A stretch of 64,000 nucleotides of DNA from Nitrospira sp. ST-bin5. Lineage in GTDB: Bacteria; Nitrospirota; Nitrospiria; Nitrospirales; Nitrospiraceae. Positions 25,958 through 35,012 of this stretch are shown here, piece after piece; position 1 is the stretch's first letter; each line of letters starts with the position of its first letter. The translations under genes were made by a program, and so were the position numbers. Location: the NCBI GenBank assembly GCA_002083555.1, contig MSXN01000022.1, positions 77,131-141,130 on the forward strand. The letters are read 5' to 3'. Under the pieces are notes generated by a model. That model was given only the letters and a program-made list of their open reading frames with translations, was not told where the DNA came from and ran no database searches.

Positions 25958-26308
25958 TCAATGCGCGGCTGCCGGAGCATCTCCAGCCGGATGCGATTCT
26001 GTCGCAGGGGCCGGAGGAGCCGCAGGGGCGGACGAAGTTTCTTTTGGCTTGAGGTCGATCACGGTTGACGCAAAGTTCCGCTGCTTGGCGAGAATGGCCA
26101 AACTAAAGGATGTCAGCATAAAGACCGCGGCGACGCCGACGGTCAATTTGCTCAGGAAGTTCGCGGGGCCACGGCTTCCGAAGACGGTCTGACTTGACCC
26201 GCCGAAAGACGCCCCGATTTCCGCTCCCTTTCCCGACTGCAGCAAAATTGCGCCGATCATCAGGAAGCAGACAAACACATGAAGAATGACTACCAGCGTA
26301 TACAACAT
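25958..26308 (-). CDS. secG: Protein translocase subunit SecG
   Basis: Small inner-membrane subunit of the SecYEG channel, 116 residues. Two hydrophobic helices (about 2-23 and 52-72) flank the family motif LLQSGKGAEIGASFGGSSQTVFGSRG. The Ala/Pro-rich C-terminal tail is low complexity. It begins 2 bases after the tpiA stop, the common tpiA-secG arrangement. Confidence 0.95.
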   Translation of the reverse strand: MLYTLVVILHVFVCFLMIGAILLQSGKGAEIGASFGGSSQTVFGSRGPANFLSKLTVGVAAVFMLTSFSLAILAKQRNFASTVIDLKPKETSSAPAAPPAPATESHPAGDAPAAAH

Positions 26309-26310
26309 GC

Positions 26311-27084
26311 TTAATGCCCCGTTCGTTTTTGTGCGAGAGTGGCGATACTAGCAAAGGACTCGACCTTGAGGCAAGCCCCACCGACCAATGCGCCGTCGAT
26401 CTCTTCTGATGCCAGAAAATCTGACACGTTTTGTGGCGTGACGCTGCCGCCATACAAAACTCTGGTTCCCTGCGCAATGGCGGAAGACCATTCCTGCTGC
26501 AAGAGTCGCCTGATAGTCTGATGCACTGGAATCGCCTGTTCCGGCGATGCGGCTTTTCCCGTTCCGATGGCCCAGACCGGCTCGTAGGCAATAGTGAGGG
26601 CCGCCAGTTGCGCGGCTTCGAATCCTTCCAGACTTCCCTTGAGCTGTCCGGTGATGACCTCTGTCGTGCGTCTCGCTTCACGTTGGGATAACGATTCACC
26701 AACGCAGAGGATCGGCTTGAGCCCATGCCGAAAGGCTGCAGCGAGTTTCTTCCGTATCACGTCGTCACCTTCGTCGAATAGGGCGCGTCGCTCAGAGTGT
26801 CCGAGGATGACATACTGGCAGCCAAGGTCTTTCAGCATCGGTGCGGAGACTTCGCCGGTAAAGGCGCCATGGTCCTCCCAGTGGAGGTTCTGACCAGCTA
26901 GCCCAATAGATGACTCGCTTCCCAGTGAGTGGCGAACGGAGTCTAACGCGGTAAACGGTGGAGCGATAACGATCTCGATGGCTGGCGAGGTCATGTTCCG
27001 CTGGACTAACTCGCGAGCAAACGCTGCCGCCTCGGAGGCGGTCTTGTTCATCTTCCAATTACCAGCAATCAGGGGTATGCGCAC
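26311..27084 (-). CDS. tpiA: Triosephosphate isomerase
   Basis: Interconverts dihydroxyacetone phosphate and glyceraldehyde 3-phosphate. The family blocks IAGNWKMN, GHSERR (catalytic His), AYEPVWAIGTG (catalytic Glu) and YGGSV are present. Start is GTG 27084, with AAAGGA five bases upstream, because homology begins at RIPLIAGNWKMN; the longer open frame reaches into pgk. 257 residues. Third gene of the gap-pgk-tpiA-secG run. Confidence 0.96.
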   Translation of the reverse strand: MRIPLIAGNWKMNKTASEAAAFARELVQRNMTSPAIEIVIAPPFTALDSVRHSLGSESSIGLAGQNLHWEDHGAFTGEVSAPMLKDLGCQYVILGHSERRALFDEGDDVIRKKLAAAFRHGLKPILCVGESLSQREARRTTEVITGQLKGSLEGFEAAQLAALTIAYEPVWAIGTGKAASPEQAIPVHQTIRRLLQQEWSSAIAQGTRVLYGGSVTPQNVSDFLASEEIDGALVGGACLKVESFASIATLAQKRTGH

Positions 27085-27127
27085 GATATCCTTTGGTCTG
27101 GCTTGCTCCGGGATCAGACCTAGAGGT

Positions 27128-28327
27128 CTAGATCGCTCGATCCGGAAGGGCGACCAACCCCGGGAGCTGTTTGCCTTCCAGAAGTTCGAGGGCCGCGCCA
27201 CCACCGGTTGAAATGAAGGAGATGCTGTCCGATTCCCCTGCCCGGTGAATGGCCATGGCAGTTTCACCACCGCCGACGATCGTCAATGCATAGGCATTGC
27301 CTACGGCATGGGCGATGGATAGTGTTCCGCGGGCGAAAGCATCGATTTCGAACATTCCCATGGGACCGTTCCACAGAATCGTTTTGGCATCCTGCAGGGC
27401 CTCGCTGAACAACTTCACGGACGCCGGCCCGATATCCAGGCCATACCACCCTTTCGGAATTTCTTGTACAGGAACAATCTTCGTTTCGGCACCGGGCTCA
27501 CGGCTGGCGGCGACGACGCAATCGACGGGGAGATAAAATTTCACACCCCGGGACAGGGCATGCTCCTCAATGCCTCGCGCAAAATCGAGCATGTCTTTTT
27601 CAACGAGGGAGTTGCCGATTTCAAGGCCCTTGGCTTTCAGGAAGGTGAAGGCCATACCACCGCCGATGATGACCTTGTCGACGCGCTTCCCCAGGTTTTC
27701 GATGACCCCGATTTTCCCGGACACCTTGGCGCCGCCGAGAATGGCGACGAACGGGCGCACCGGATTTTCCACGGCGCCTTCCAGGTACTCGATTTCTTTC
27801 TTCAGGAGCGCGCCCGCAGCCGAAGCCTTGATGAATTTGGTGATCCCGACGGTTGAGGCGTGCGCCCGGTGGGCGGCGCCAAATGCATCATTCACAAAGA
27901 CGTCGCCCAGCGACGCCAGTGCCTTTGCGAAGGCGTCATCGTTCTTTTCCTCGCCTGGATGAAAACGAAGATTCTCCAGCAGCATCACATCGCCAGGATT
28001 CATTTTCGCGACGAGCTTCTCGACGGCGGGCCCAATGCAATCCGGCGCGAAGATCACTTCTTTGCCGAGCAGCCGGCTCAGCCGCTTGGCCACCGGAGCC
28101 AAGCTGTATTTCGGGTCGAAGGCTCCCTTCGGGCGTCCCAGGTGAGAACAGAGAATGACTTTGGCGCCTTCGTCGACGACACGATTGATGGTCGGCAGGG
28201 TTGAACGGATGCGGGTGTCATCGGTGATTTGGAGCGACTCGTCGAGGGGGACGTTAAAGTCCGCGCGGATGATCACGCGCTTTCCGCGAAGCTTGACGTC
28301 GTCGATGGTTTGCTTGCGCAAATTCAT
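27128..28327 (-). CDS. pgk: Phosphoglycerate kinase
   Basis: Transfers phosphate between 1,3-bisphosphoglycerate and ADP. The N-terminal RVIIRADFNVPLDE, the substrate-binding HLGRPKG, the hinge region ILGGAKVSGKIGVI and the C-terminal nucleotide-binding IVGGGETAMAI and STGGGAALELLEG are all in place. 399 residues is the normal length. It lies between gap and tpiA, in a conserved glycolysis/gluconeogenesis run. Confidence 0.97.
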   Translation of the reverse strand: MNLRKQTIDDVKLRGKRVIIRADFNVPLDESLQITDDTRIRSTLPTINRVVDEGAKVILCSHLGRPKGAFDPKYSLAPVAKRLSRLLGKEVIFAPDCIGPAVEKLVAKMNPGDVMLLENLRFHPGEEKNDDAFAKALASLGDVFVNDAFGAAHRAHASTVGITKFIKASAAGALLKKEIEYLEGAVENPVRPFVAILGGAKVSGKIGVIENLGKRVDKVIIGGGMAFTFLKAKGLEIGNSLVEKDMLDFARGIEEHALSRGVKFYLPVDCVVAASREPGAETKIVPVQEIPKGWYGLDIGPASVKLFSEALQDAKTILWNGPMGMFEIDAFARGTLSIAHAVGNAYALTIVGGGETAMAIHRAGESDSISFISTGGGAALELLEGKQLPGLVALPDRAI

Positions 28328-28403
28328 GAGAGCTCCTTTACAGGCCTCCGCGGCAGGTCGCGCTCAGCCGTGCATCCCGCGTGAACGCCGAATCGCCCGT
28401 TGG

Positions 28404-29417
28404 CTACTTTCCCTTAGCCCGTTCAGCTGTGACCTTGATCAAATCCCGCACGCGGCAGGAATAACCCCATTCGTTGTCGTACCAGGCGGTGACTTTGACC
28501 ATCCGCTTGTCGATCACATTGGTAAGCGGAGCGTCGAGGGTCGCTGAATGCGGATCACCCTTTTTGTCGATGGAGACAATCGGATCTTCTGAGTAGAGCA
28601 GAATGTCTTTCAGCGGACCTTCGGCGGCTTTCTTGAACGCCGCGTTCACTTCAGCAATCGTGCAATCCTTCTCGGTTTCAACTGTGAGATCGACCAGGGA
28701 GACGTTCGGGGTCGGGACGCGAATGGCCAACCCATCCAATTTGCCTTTCAACTGGGGGATCACCAGATGGAGTGCTTTGGCTGCGCCGGTGCTGGTCGGA
28801 ATCATCGACATGCCAGCCGCGCGTGCGCGCCGCAGGTCCTTGTGCGGAAGGTCAAGCAACTGCTGATCATTCGTGTAGGAGTGGATCGTTGTCATAACGC
28901 CATGCTTGATGCCGAAATTTTCCAACAACACTTTGGCGACCGGCGCGAGACAGTTCGTGGTGCAGGAAGCATTCGAAATAATGTGATGATTCTTCGGGTC
29001 GAAGGTGCTGTCGTTCACGCCGAGCACGATCGTCACATCAGGATCCGTTGCGGGTGCCGAGATGATGACTTGTTTAGCTCCGGCCGCCAAATGCTTGCCC
29101 GCGCCTTCGCGATCGGTGAAACGCCCCGTCGATTCGATGACCACGTCGACGTTGAGCTCTTTCCAGGGGAGTTCCTTCGGGTCCTTGATGGCCAGCACCT
29201 TGATCGGTTTGCCATCGACGATAATCTGATCCCCTTTGGCTTCCACGCTGACACCGAGCGTGCCATGTACAGAGTCGTATTTCAAAAGATAGGCGAGTGT
29301 CTTTGCATCCGTGAGGTCGTTGATGGCGACAAATTCCAGAGCCGGGTCTCCCAGGGAAGCCCGCAATACGTTTCGTCCGATACGCCCAAATCCATTGATT
29401 CCTACGCGAATAGCCAT
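28404..29417 (-). CDS. gap: Glyceraldehyde-3-phosphate dehydrogenase
   Basis: NAD(P)-dependent oxidoreductase of central carbon metabolism, 337 residues. The dinucleotide-binding start is AIRVGINGFGRIGRN. The catalytic Cys is in SNASCTTNCLAPVAK, and the C-terminal YDNEWGYSCRV is typical of type I GAPDH. Start is ATG 29417 with AAAGGA upstream; the frame opens nine codons earlier without support. First gene of the gap-pgk-tpiA-secG run, with a good promoter upstream. Confidence 0.97.
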   Translation of the reverse strand: MAIRVGINGFGRIGRNVLRASLGDPALEFVAINDLTDAKTLAYLLKYDSVHGTLGVSVEAKGDQIIVDGKPIKVLAIKDPKELPWKELNVDVVIESTGRFTDREGAGKHLAAGAKQVIISAPATDPDVTIVLGVNDSTFDPKNHHIISNASCTTNCLAPVAKVLLENFGIKHGVMTTIHSYTNDQQLLDLPHKDLRRARAAGMSMIPTSTGAAKALHLVIPQLKGKLDGLAIRVPTPNVSLVDLTVETEKDCTIAEVNAAFKKAAEGPLKDILLYSEDPIVSIDKKGDPHSATLDAPLTNVIDKRMVKVTAWYDNEWGYSCRVRDLIKVTAERAKGK

Positions 29418-29477
29418 GTCGTCATGTCCTTTACTGAATAGCAAACCGGTCGCAGATCACCGGCAATCGTGTTCGCG

Positions 29478-29506
29478 ATAGTATCGGCGGTCAGAATCCT
29501 TGTCAA
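29478..29506 (-). promoter_or_regulatory. Sigma-70 promoter for gap-pgk-tpiA-secG
   Basis: On the minus strand, TTGACA (29501-29506) and TACTAT (29478-29483) are 17 bases apart, about 60 bases upstream of gap. Perfect -35 and a four-of-six -10. Confidence 0.65.
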
Positions 29507-29675
29507 GCTATACGAAGGTAGGAATACGTGAAGAAACCCCAGTATTTGAGGCGTTTTTTTAAGCATGACCTTAGTAGAAACAAGGGGGCTGCGCTGCGCA
29601 AGCCGGGTTGCTTCTCCTGATCCCTCTTCGCTAGAGTTCCGACCGGAAAGATTGATGTTTTGGAGGTAAGGTGCG

Positions 29676-32090
29676 ATGGCGGATACGCTCTCAGAGAAAG
29701 CTGCGCAGGCGTTGGAGTGGCCGAAGGTCCTGGAGCGCGTTGCACAAGGGGCGCAATCTGCGCTGGGGGCTGCACGTTGCCGGACGATGGCTCTGGATAA
29801 CGATCTGGAGACGTTGGTGCGTCGTCAGCAGGAGACGACGGAGTGGTTGCGCCTGAGCGATGGGAGCGATCCGGCCCCGGTGCTGTCGTTTCCGGATACG
29901 CGCGAGTTAGTCGAACGGGCCGGCAAGGGAGGCGTGCTTGAGGCGCTGGAGTTGCGGGACTGCGGACTCGTGTTGACACGGATGGACGAGGTCGCGCGCT
30001 TCTGCGCTCGTCATGCGCACGAGGCCCCGATGGTGATGGCTCTGGCAGAGGGCCTGCAGTCGACTCGCGAGCTTCAGAATATTACGCGGGCGCTCGACGC
30101 CGCGATTCAGCCTGATGGGGCGATCAAAGAATCGGCTACGCCGGAGTTGCGACGTCTCACCCAGGCGGCGCAGGAGCTGAAACAGCGTATGCGCGAGCAG
30201 TTGGAGCGGATTCTACACTCCAGTCGCTATGAAGAGGTGCTGCAGGAATCGTATTTCGCCCAGCGGGAAGGACGCTATGTGTTGCCGGTGAAGGCGGACA
30301 TGCGAGGGCGTATGCCGGGGATTGTGCACGATGTGTCGGCCAGCGGCGCGACGGTGTTTCTCGAACCGCGTGAATTGGTGGAATTAAATAACTCGATCAA
30401 GGTCGCCGACCTTGAAATCGAGCGGGAAGTGCGGCGAATCCTGCGCGAGCTTACACTCCTGGTTGCCGGGCAGGCAGACGCATTGCAGGCCGGGATCGAG
30501 GTGCTGGTGGAGCTTGATTTGGTGCAGGCGAAAGCGGCGTTCAGCCGGCGACTCAAGGCCAATTCCGTGCGGTTGAATGACCGGGGGCGGGTCATGCTGA
30601 AGCAGGCGCGTCATCCGCTGTTGATACTGGCAAAAGATGATGTCGTGGCGAACGACATTCTGCTCGACGAGTCGATTCGTGTGCTGGTCATCTCCGGCCC
30701 CAATACTGGCGGTAAGACGGTCACGCTGAAGATTGTCGGGTTGTTTTCGTTGATGGTACGGGCGGGCTTGCATCTTCCCTGTGCCCCTGAGTCAGTGATG
30801 GCAATCTTCCCTGAGCTCTATGCCGACATCGGTGATGCCCAGGATCTGAGCCGTGACCTCTCCAGTTTTTCCGCCCACATGTCGCAGATGGTGCAATTGC
30901 TCGCAGAGTCGGCACGGTCGCTGAGTAGTGGCGACGACCCCGGACAGTCACTCGTGTTGCTCGATGAACCGGTGACGTCGACGGATCCGCAGGAAGGGGC
31001 GGCGCTGGCAGAAGCCCTGTTGTGCCACCTCGCATCGCTGAATATGAAAGTCGTGGTGACGACTCACTACGGACCGTTGAAAGAACTGGCCCAAACGATG
31101 CCGGGGTTTGCCAATGCCAGCGTTGAGTTTGACGTGACGCGCTTAGCACCGACCTACCGCTTGTTTCTCGGCGTGCCCGGAGGCTCGTCGGCATTGGAGA
31201 TCGCCGGTCGTCTCGGGATGGATGGAAAGATTTTAGACGATGCGCGTCAGCGCTTGCCCAAGGATGACCGACGGTTGGAAGACCTCATGGTTGATCTCCA
31301 GCAGAAACAGCGGCAGTTGGCCGACGATGTGGAACGGGCGGCCCAGGCGAGGGCCGAGGCCGAACGCGCCGCCGTTGAAGTGAAGGGGTTGCAGGCACGC
31401 TTGGAAGAGGCGGAACTGGAAGCGCGGAAGGGGTTGAAGAAGAAGCTGGGCGAGCAGTTTCAGCGGGCGCGGGCGGAGGTGCAGGCGACCGTCGATGCCC
31501 TCAAGCGCGAGCAGAAGCTGATCAAGGCCAAGGAGACCTCCCAGCGTCTCAGTGAATTGGAAATCCAGACCAAACACGAACTAGTTCCTGCCGGCGCACC
31601 GATTCCGGTCGAACAGCTCCGGATCGGCGACCAGGTGGAAATTGCCGGGTTGGGCATGACCGGCAGTCTGCTCGAAGCTCCGCAGGGGAAGAAACGCGTT
31701 CGGGTGAAAGTGGGAGAAGGGGAAGTCCTGGCAACCGTGGCGAATCTCATCGGTGTGGCGTCCGGGGCGGCTGCGCCAGCTCCCACGGTATCTTCGTCGG
31801 CATCAAGTCCTCGACGGTTTTCACCCGGCGGCGGGCTGGGTCTCGACGAACAGACGGTGGTCGATGTGCGCGGGCAGGCGGCTGATGAGGCGCTCGATCA
31901 CGTCATTGCCGCGTTGGATCGGGCGACATTGGACGGCGCTCCGTTCTTGCGCATCATTCATGGACATGGGACGGGTAAGCTGAAAGCCTCGTTGCGAGCG
32001 TATTTGAAAGACTCTCCGTATGTGGCCGCAACGCGCCCTGGTGATCGGGCCGAGGGGGGCGATGGGGTGACGATCGTGTCTGTGCGCTAG
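29676..32090 (+). CDS. mutS2: MutS2 endonuclease
   Basis: MutS-family protein without the mismatch-recognition domain; known MutS2 proteins suppress recombination or rescue collided ribosomes. In 804 residues: an N-terminal lever/clamp region, Walker A GPNTGGKT near residue 340, Walker B SLVLLDEPVTSTDP near 425, a long charged coiled coil (about 515-630), a KOW-like linker (QLRIGDQVEIAGLG), and a C-terminal Smr nuclease domain (about 725-804, VDVRGQAADEA and IIHGHGTGKL). The His-Gly-His-Gly motif of active Smr is intact. ATG 29676 has GGAGG upstream. Confidence 0.95.
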   Translation: MADTLSEKAAQALEWPKVLERVAQGAQSALGAARCRTMALDNDLETLVRRQQETTEWLRLSDGSDPAPVLSFPDTRELVERAGKGGVLEALELRDCGLVLTRMDEVARFCARHAHEAPMVMALAEGLQSTRELQNITRALDAAIQPDGAIKESATPELRRLTQAAQELKQRMREQLERILHSSRYEEVLQESYFAQREGRYVLPVKADMRGRMPGIVHDVSASGATVFLEPRELVELNNSIKVADLEIEREVRRILRELTLLVAGQADALQAGIEVLVELDLVQAKAAFSRRLKANSVRLNDRGRVMLKQARHPLLILAKDDVVANDILLDESIRVLVISGPNTGGKTVTLKIVGLFSLMVRAGLHLPCAPESVMAIFPELYADIGDAQDLSRDLSSFSAHMSQMVQLLAESARSLSSGDDPGQSLVLLDEPVTSTDPQEGAALAEALLCHLASLNMKVVVTTHYGPLKELAQTMPGFANASVEFDVTRLAPTYRLFLGVPGGSSALEIAGRLGMDGKILDDARQRLPKDDRRLEDLMVDLQQKQRQLADDVERAAQARAEAERAAVEVKGLQARLEEAELEARKGLKKKLGEQFQRARAEVQATVDALKREQKLIKAKETSQRLSELEIQTKHELVPAGAPIPVEQLRIGDQVEIAGLGMTGSLLEAPQGKKRVRVKVGEGEVLATVANLIGVASGAAAPAPTVSSSASSPRRFSPGGGLGLDEQTVVDVRGQAADEALDHVIAALDRATLDGAPFLRIIHGHGTGKLKASLRAYLKDSPYVAATRPGDRAEGGDGVTIVSVR

Positions 32091-32115
32091 TCCCTTCCAG
32101 GTTGTCTGAAGGAGG

Positions 32116-32131
32116 CCCAAACCTGTTTGGG
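32116..32131. terminator. Short hairpin between convergent mutS2 and sigma-54 activator
   Basis: CCCAAA, loop CCTG, then TTTGGG, with a seventh possible pair. It lies in the 56-base gap between the convergent genes. No T tract, so the call is tentative. Confidence 0.35.
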
Positions 32132-32146
32132 GCGTTTGAACACCCG

Positions 32147-33490
32147 CTATTGGATGTGGTGTTTGGCCATGCGATAGCGCAGCGTGTTGCGCGTGATTTT
32201 AAGGAGCCGGCTGGCTTCGGAGACGTTCCCGCCTGATTTGCGGAGGGCTTCCTCCAGCATCTTCTTCTCCATGTCTTGAAACGACAGACCGAAGGCGAGC
32301 AGGGAGGGCTTGAGTTCGGTGCTCGGTTGCTCGGGCGCTTTGCCGGTTTTGACGGAGGTCGGGAGGTGCTGGGGTTCGATCTGGTTGGCCTTGCAGGTAA
32401 TCGTGAGCCACTCGACCACATTGTGAAGTTCTCTGACATTGCCCGGCCAATGATGACGCTGTAGCACGGCTAAGGACTCCGGGGTGATGCCGGTGATGCG
32501 GCATCCGTGGTCGCGGCGCGCCTGCGCCAGGAAGTGGTGCAGTATTGGTTCGATATCATTCAGCCGTTCACGGAGCGGGGGAATGCGGAGCTGATACACA
32601 TTGAGCCGGTAGTATAGATCGAGACGGAAGCGCCCGGTCTTGATATGAGCCGGGAGATCTTCGTTGGTCGCGGCGATGACGCGGATATTGACCCTGTGAC
32701 TATGCGTGTCGCCGAGAGGGTCGACGCGATGGTCTTCGAGGACCCGCAGCAGTTTAGCCTGTGCCGAGGCGCTCATCTCTCCGATTTCATCAAGGAACAG
32801 GGTGCCGCCTTCGGCGAGCTGGAACCGTCCGGGCTTGGTGTGCTTCGCATCGGTGAAGGCGCCCTGGTGATAACCGAAGAGTTCCGATTCGAGCAGGTGT
32901 TCAGGAATGCCGGCGCAGTTCAGCGCGATGAGCGGGCCGAGCGCTCGTAGACTGGCATAGTGAATGGCCTGGGCAAAGAGTTCCTTGCCGGTGCCGCTTT
33001 CTCCGGTGATCAAGACGGTGGCATCCGTCAGCGCGACTTCACGAGCCAATTGTTTGATGAGCCGCATTTGGGGGGACATGCTGATGATGAGATCGAAGCG
33101 ATCGGCTGGCCGCTTAGTGGTGACCGGCGGGTTCTGCGCAGATAGTGCTCGGCGAACGGCAGCATCAACGGCGGCCACCGTAACGGGTGTGGTCAGATAG
33201 TCGGCAGCGCCGGCACGCATGGCGTCGACCGCGTCTCGCGCCGAATCGCGCGGTCCGATTAGAATGACGGAGGGAGATCCCGGATGCAGGTTGGTTTGGT
33301 GCAACAGGGGTTGGCTGGTTTCAGGGCTGCCTTCGCACAGAATGAGCGCGAAGTTCTGACGGTGGAGTTCTCGGAGGCCCGCTGCCACATCGGATACGTT
33401 GAGCAGAGTGGTATGGGAGGGAACGACCTGCTCAAGGGCTCGTCGTATCTGAGGATCGCGTGAAATCAGAAGGACTGTCGTAGGGTTCAT
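32147..33490 (-). CDS. Sigma-54 activator with degenerate receiver domain
   Basis: A 447-residue NtrC-type enhancer-binding protein. The N-terminal about 118 residues have a receiver fold (VLLISRDPQIRRAL, MRAGAADYLTTP) but lack the acidic pair (SRD), the phosphoacceptor Asp (LILCEGSP) and the lysine (TTP for TKP), so phosphorylation is unlikely. The AAA+ domain has Walker A GESGTGKE, the sigma-54 contact loop as GAFTDA, Walker B GGTLFLDEIGE and the arginine-finger region. A Fis-type HTH ends the protein (GGNVSEASRLLKITRNTLRYRM). Start ATG 33490 has AAGGAG 8 bases upstream. Confidence 0.93.
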   Translation of the reverse strand: MNPTTVLLISRDPQIRRALEQVVPSHTTLLNVSDVAAGLRELHRQNFALILCEGSPETSQPLLHQTNLHPGSPSVILIGPRDSARDAVDAMRAGAADYLTTPVTVAAVDAAVRRALSAQNPPVTTKRPADRFDLIISMSPQMRLIKQLAREVALTDATVLITGESGTGKELFAQAIHYASLRALGPLIALNCAGIPEHLLESELFGYHQGAFTDAKHTKPGRFQLAEGGTLFLDEIGEMSASAQAKLLRVLEDHRVDPLGDTHSHRVNIRVIAATNEDLPAHIKTGRFRLDLYYRLNVYQLRIPPLRERLNDIEPILHHFLAQARRDHGCRITGITPESLAVLQRHHWPGNVRELHNVVEWLTITCKANQIEPQHLPTSVKTGKAPEQPSTELKPSLLAFGLSFQDMEKKMLEEALRKSGGNVSEASRLLKITRNTLRYRMAKHHIQ

Positions 33491-33592
33491 TCGGAGGGCT
33501 CCTTGCTCAGGACTCCTGGCGAACCACCGATCGACTAGAGACAGCCTACTCCTCATTGTGGCCGAATGAAAGAGGGGGAGGGGGCGTCGAAC

Positions 33593-34549
33593 TTAGGGAG
33601 AAGGCGGCTGGTTTGCTCTGGCGATGGCTACATTTCGTTGGAGTCCGACCAGTTTTGCCCGGCGGATGGGGCTGTGTTGAAAGGATGAACGAAAGGTCGC
33701 CTCATCCATATTGGCCAGTTTTTCCAGAGAAGGGGCCAGCGTGAGAGGTGAGGGCTGAAAAGCCGGTTCCCGGGTGAAGCCCGCCCGCAGATTGAACGGA
33801 CAAACGTCGAGACAATCGTCGCAGCCAAAGATATGATTGCCGAGCTGTGGCTGTAGGTCGTTCGGGATCGTGGCGGCTTCTCCGCGATGTTCGATCGTCA
33901 GATACGAGAGGCATCGGGTGGCATCGACCACATATGGATCTGTGATGGCCCCGGTAGGACAGGCCTGAATGCAGAGGGTGCAGTTTCCGCAGAGGTCCGT
34001 GGCCGGTTCGTCGGCTTCCAACTCCAGGGTCGTGAGAATTTCGCCCAGAAGCAACCAGGATCCATGGTCCGGCGATACGAGATTGGAATGTTTGCCGATC
34101 CAGCCCAGCCCTGCTTGCTCGGCCCAGGCCTTTTCCATGATCGGCCCGGTATCGACGTAGGACCGGGTGATCGCTTGAGGGGCCAATGCGGCGATTCGTG
34201 CTTCCAGCTGTGTGAGTTTCTTGCCGAGCACGTCATGATAGTCTCGCCCCCAGGCATAGCGGGCGATGCGGCCGTGGCCGGGTCGTTCATCGGCGCGCTC
34301 GTCGGTCAGATAGTTCATGCCAACACAGATGATGGAGTGACAGTCCGGTAAGACGATACGTGGATCAGCCCGTTTCTCCGGCGCTCGCTCCATCCAGGCC
34401 ATGGTGGCATGGTAGCCGCGCTGGAGCCACTGGGTCAGTCGCGCGGCGAGCGTGGGCTGTGGAGAAGATGCTCGGTCCACGCGAGTAATCCCGACGGCGT
34501 CGAATCCGAGCGCGAGGGCTTCTTGTTTGATTGCCCGAGTGAGGGGCAT
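33593..34549 (-). CDS. queG: Epoxyqueuosine reductase
   Basis: Cobalamin- and iron-sulfur-dependent enzyme for the last step of queuosine tRNA modification. In 318 residues: the N-terminal domain (AIKQEALALGFDAVGITRV), the conserved RYAWGRDYHDVLGKKL and YVDTGPIMEKAWAEQAGLGWIG (catalytic Asp in DTGP), then two [4Fe-4S] motifs CGNCTLCIQACPTGAI and CDDCLDVCPFN. Start is ATG 34549 from homology; no clear ribosome site. It is 4 bases from the small gene upstream, so co-transcription is possible. Confidence 0.94.
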   Translation of the reverse strand: MPLTRAIKQEALALGFDAVGITRVDRASSPQPTLAARLTQWLQRGYHATMAWMERAPEKRADPRIVLPDCHSIICVGMNYLTDERADERPGHGRIARYAWGRDYHDVLGKKLTQLEARIAALAPQAITRSYVDTGPIMEKAWAEQAGLGWIGKHSNLVSPDHGSWLLLGEILTTLELEADEPATDLCGNCTLCIQACPTGAITDPYVVDATRCLSYLTIEHRGEAATIPNDLQPQLGNHIFGCDDCLDVCPFNLRAGFTREPAFQPSPLTLAPSLEKLANMDEATFRSSFQHSPIRRAKLVGLQRNVAIARANQPPSP

Positions 34550-34553
34550 AGGG

Positions 34554-34928
34554 TTACTGCTGAGGCGAACAATCGTAGCGGACGCTGAACTGGGCGGAGC
34601 AATGACCGGATTGGCAGCGATTGCAGGCACCGGTGATCTTGGTCTTCCAGTCGGTCTGTTTGTCATCGAACCGGCACAATAGCCGGCCGCCGGTCGAGAT
34701 TGTCGTCCAGGGTTTGGACGAACCAGGCGCTTGAGCCACACGGCAGCCCGGCGGGAACGGAACCGCGCAACTGTGGGAGGGCTCCCCTTTTCCCATGCCG
34801 AAGCTACAGGACTGTTCGGTGGTCGCGGTCGATTCCTGCATCAGCTGAGCGGACGCGGTTCCGGCCAGGAGACACTGGAGTCCGGCCGTCACGAACAGCA
34901 ACATGAGAAATGAGTACGTGCGATGCAT
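34554..34928 (-). CDS. Small secreted cysteine-rich protein, unknown
   Basis: A 124-residue protein with an N-terminal signal peptide (RTYSFLMLLFVTAGLQCLLAG, cleavage probably after ASA). The mature domain has six cysteines in a pattern suggesting disulfide bonds (QSCSFGMGKG, HSCAVPFPPGC, LLCRFDD, GACNRCQSGHC). I do not recognise the family. Start ATG 34928 with AGGA six bases upstream. The reading frame continues to 35384 without support and overlaps another gene on the opposite strand. Confidence 0.7.
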   Translation of the reverse strand: MHRTYSFLMLLFVTAGLQCLLAGTASAQLMQESTATTEQSCSFGMGKGEPSHSCAVPFPPGCRVAQAPGSSKPWTTISTGGRLLCRFDDKQTDWKTKITGACNRCQSGHCSAQFSVRYDCSPQQ

Positions 34929-35012
34929 GGCGCATCCTAGCACAGAGTGATTTGTCCCGGTCAATTGCGATTCCTGCTCGCGGGTCGTAGGAAGGGTCGG
35001 TATAATCGCGCC

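Noticed and set aside
29540..29566. Weak hairpin with T7 tract between gap and mutS2
   Set aside because: Pairing is short and interrupted, and it faces no upstream plus-strand gene to terminate.
29503..29979. Open frame on the minus strand overlapping mutS2
   Set aside because: It is Pro/Ala/Arg-rich, mostly antisense to mutS2, has no family resemblance and no ribosome site.
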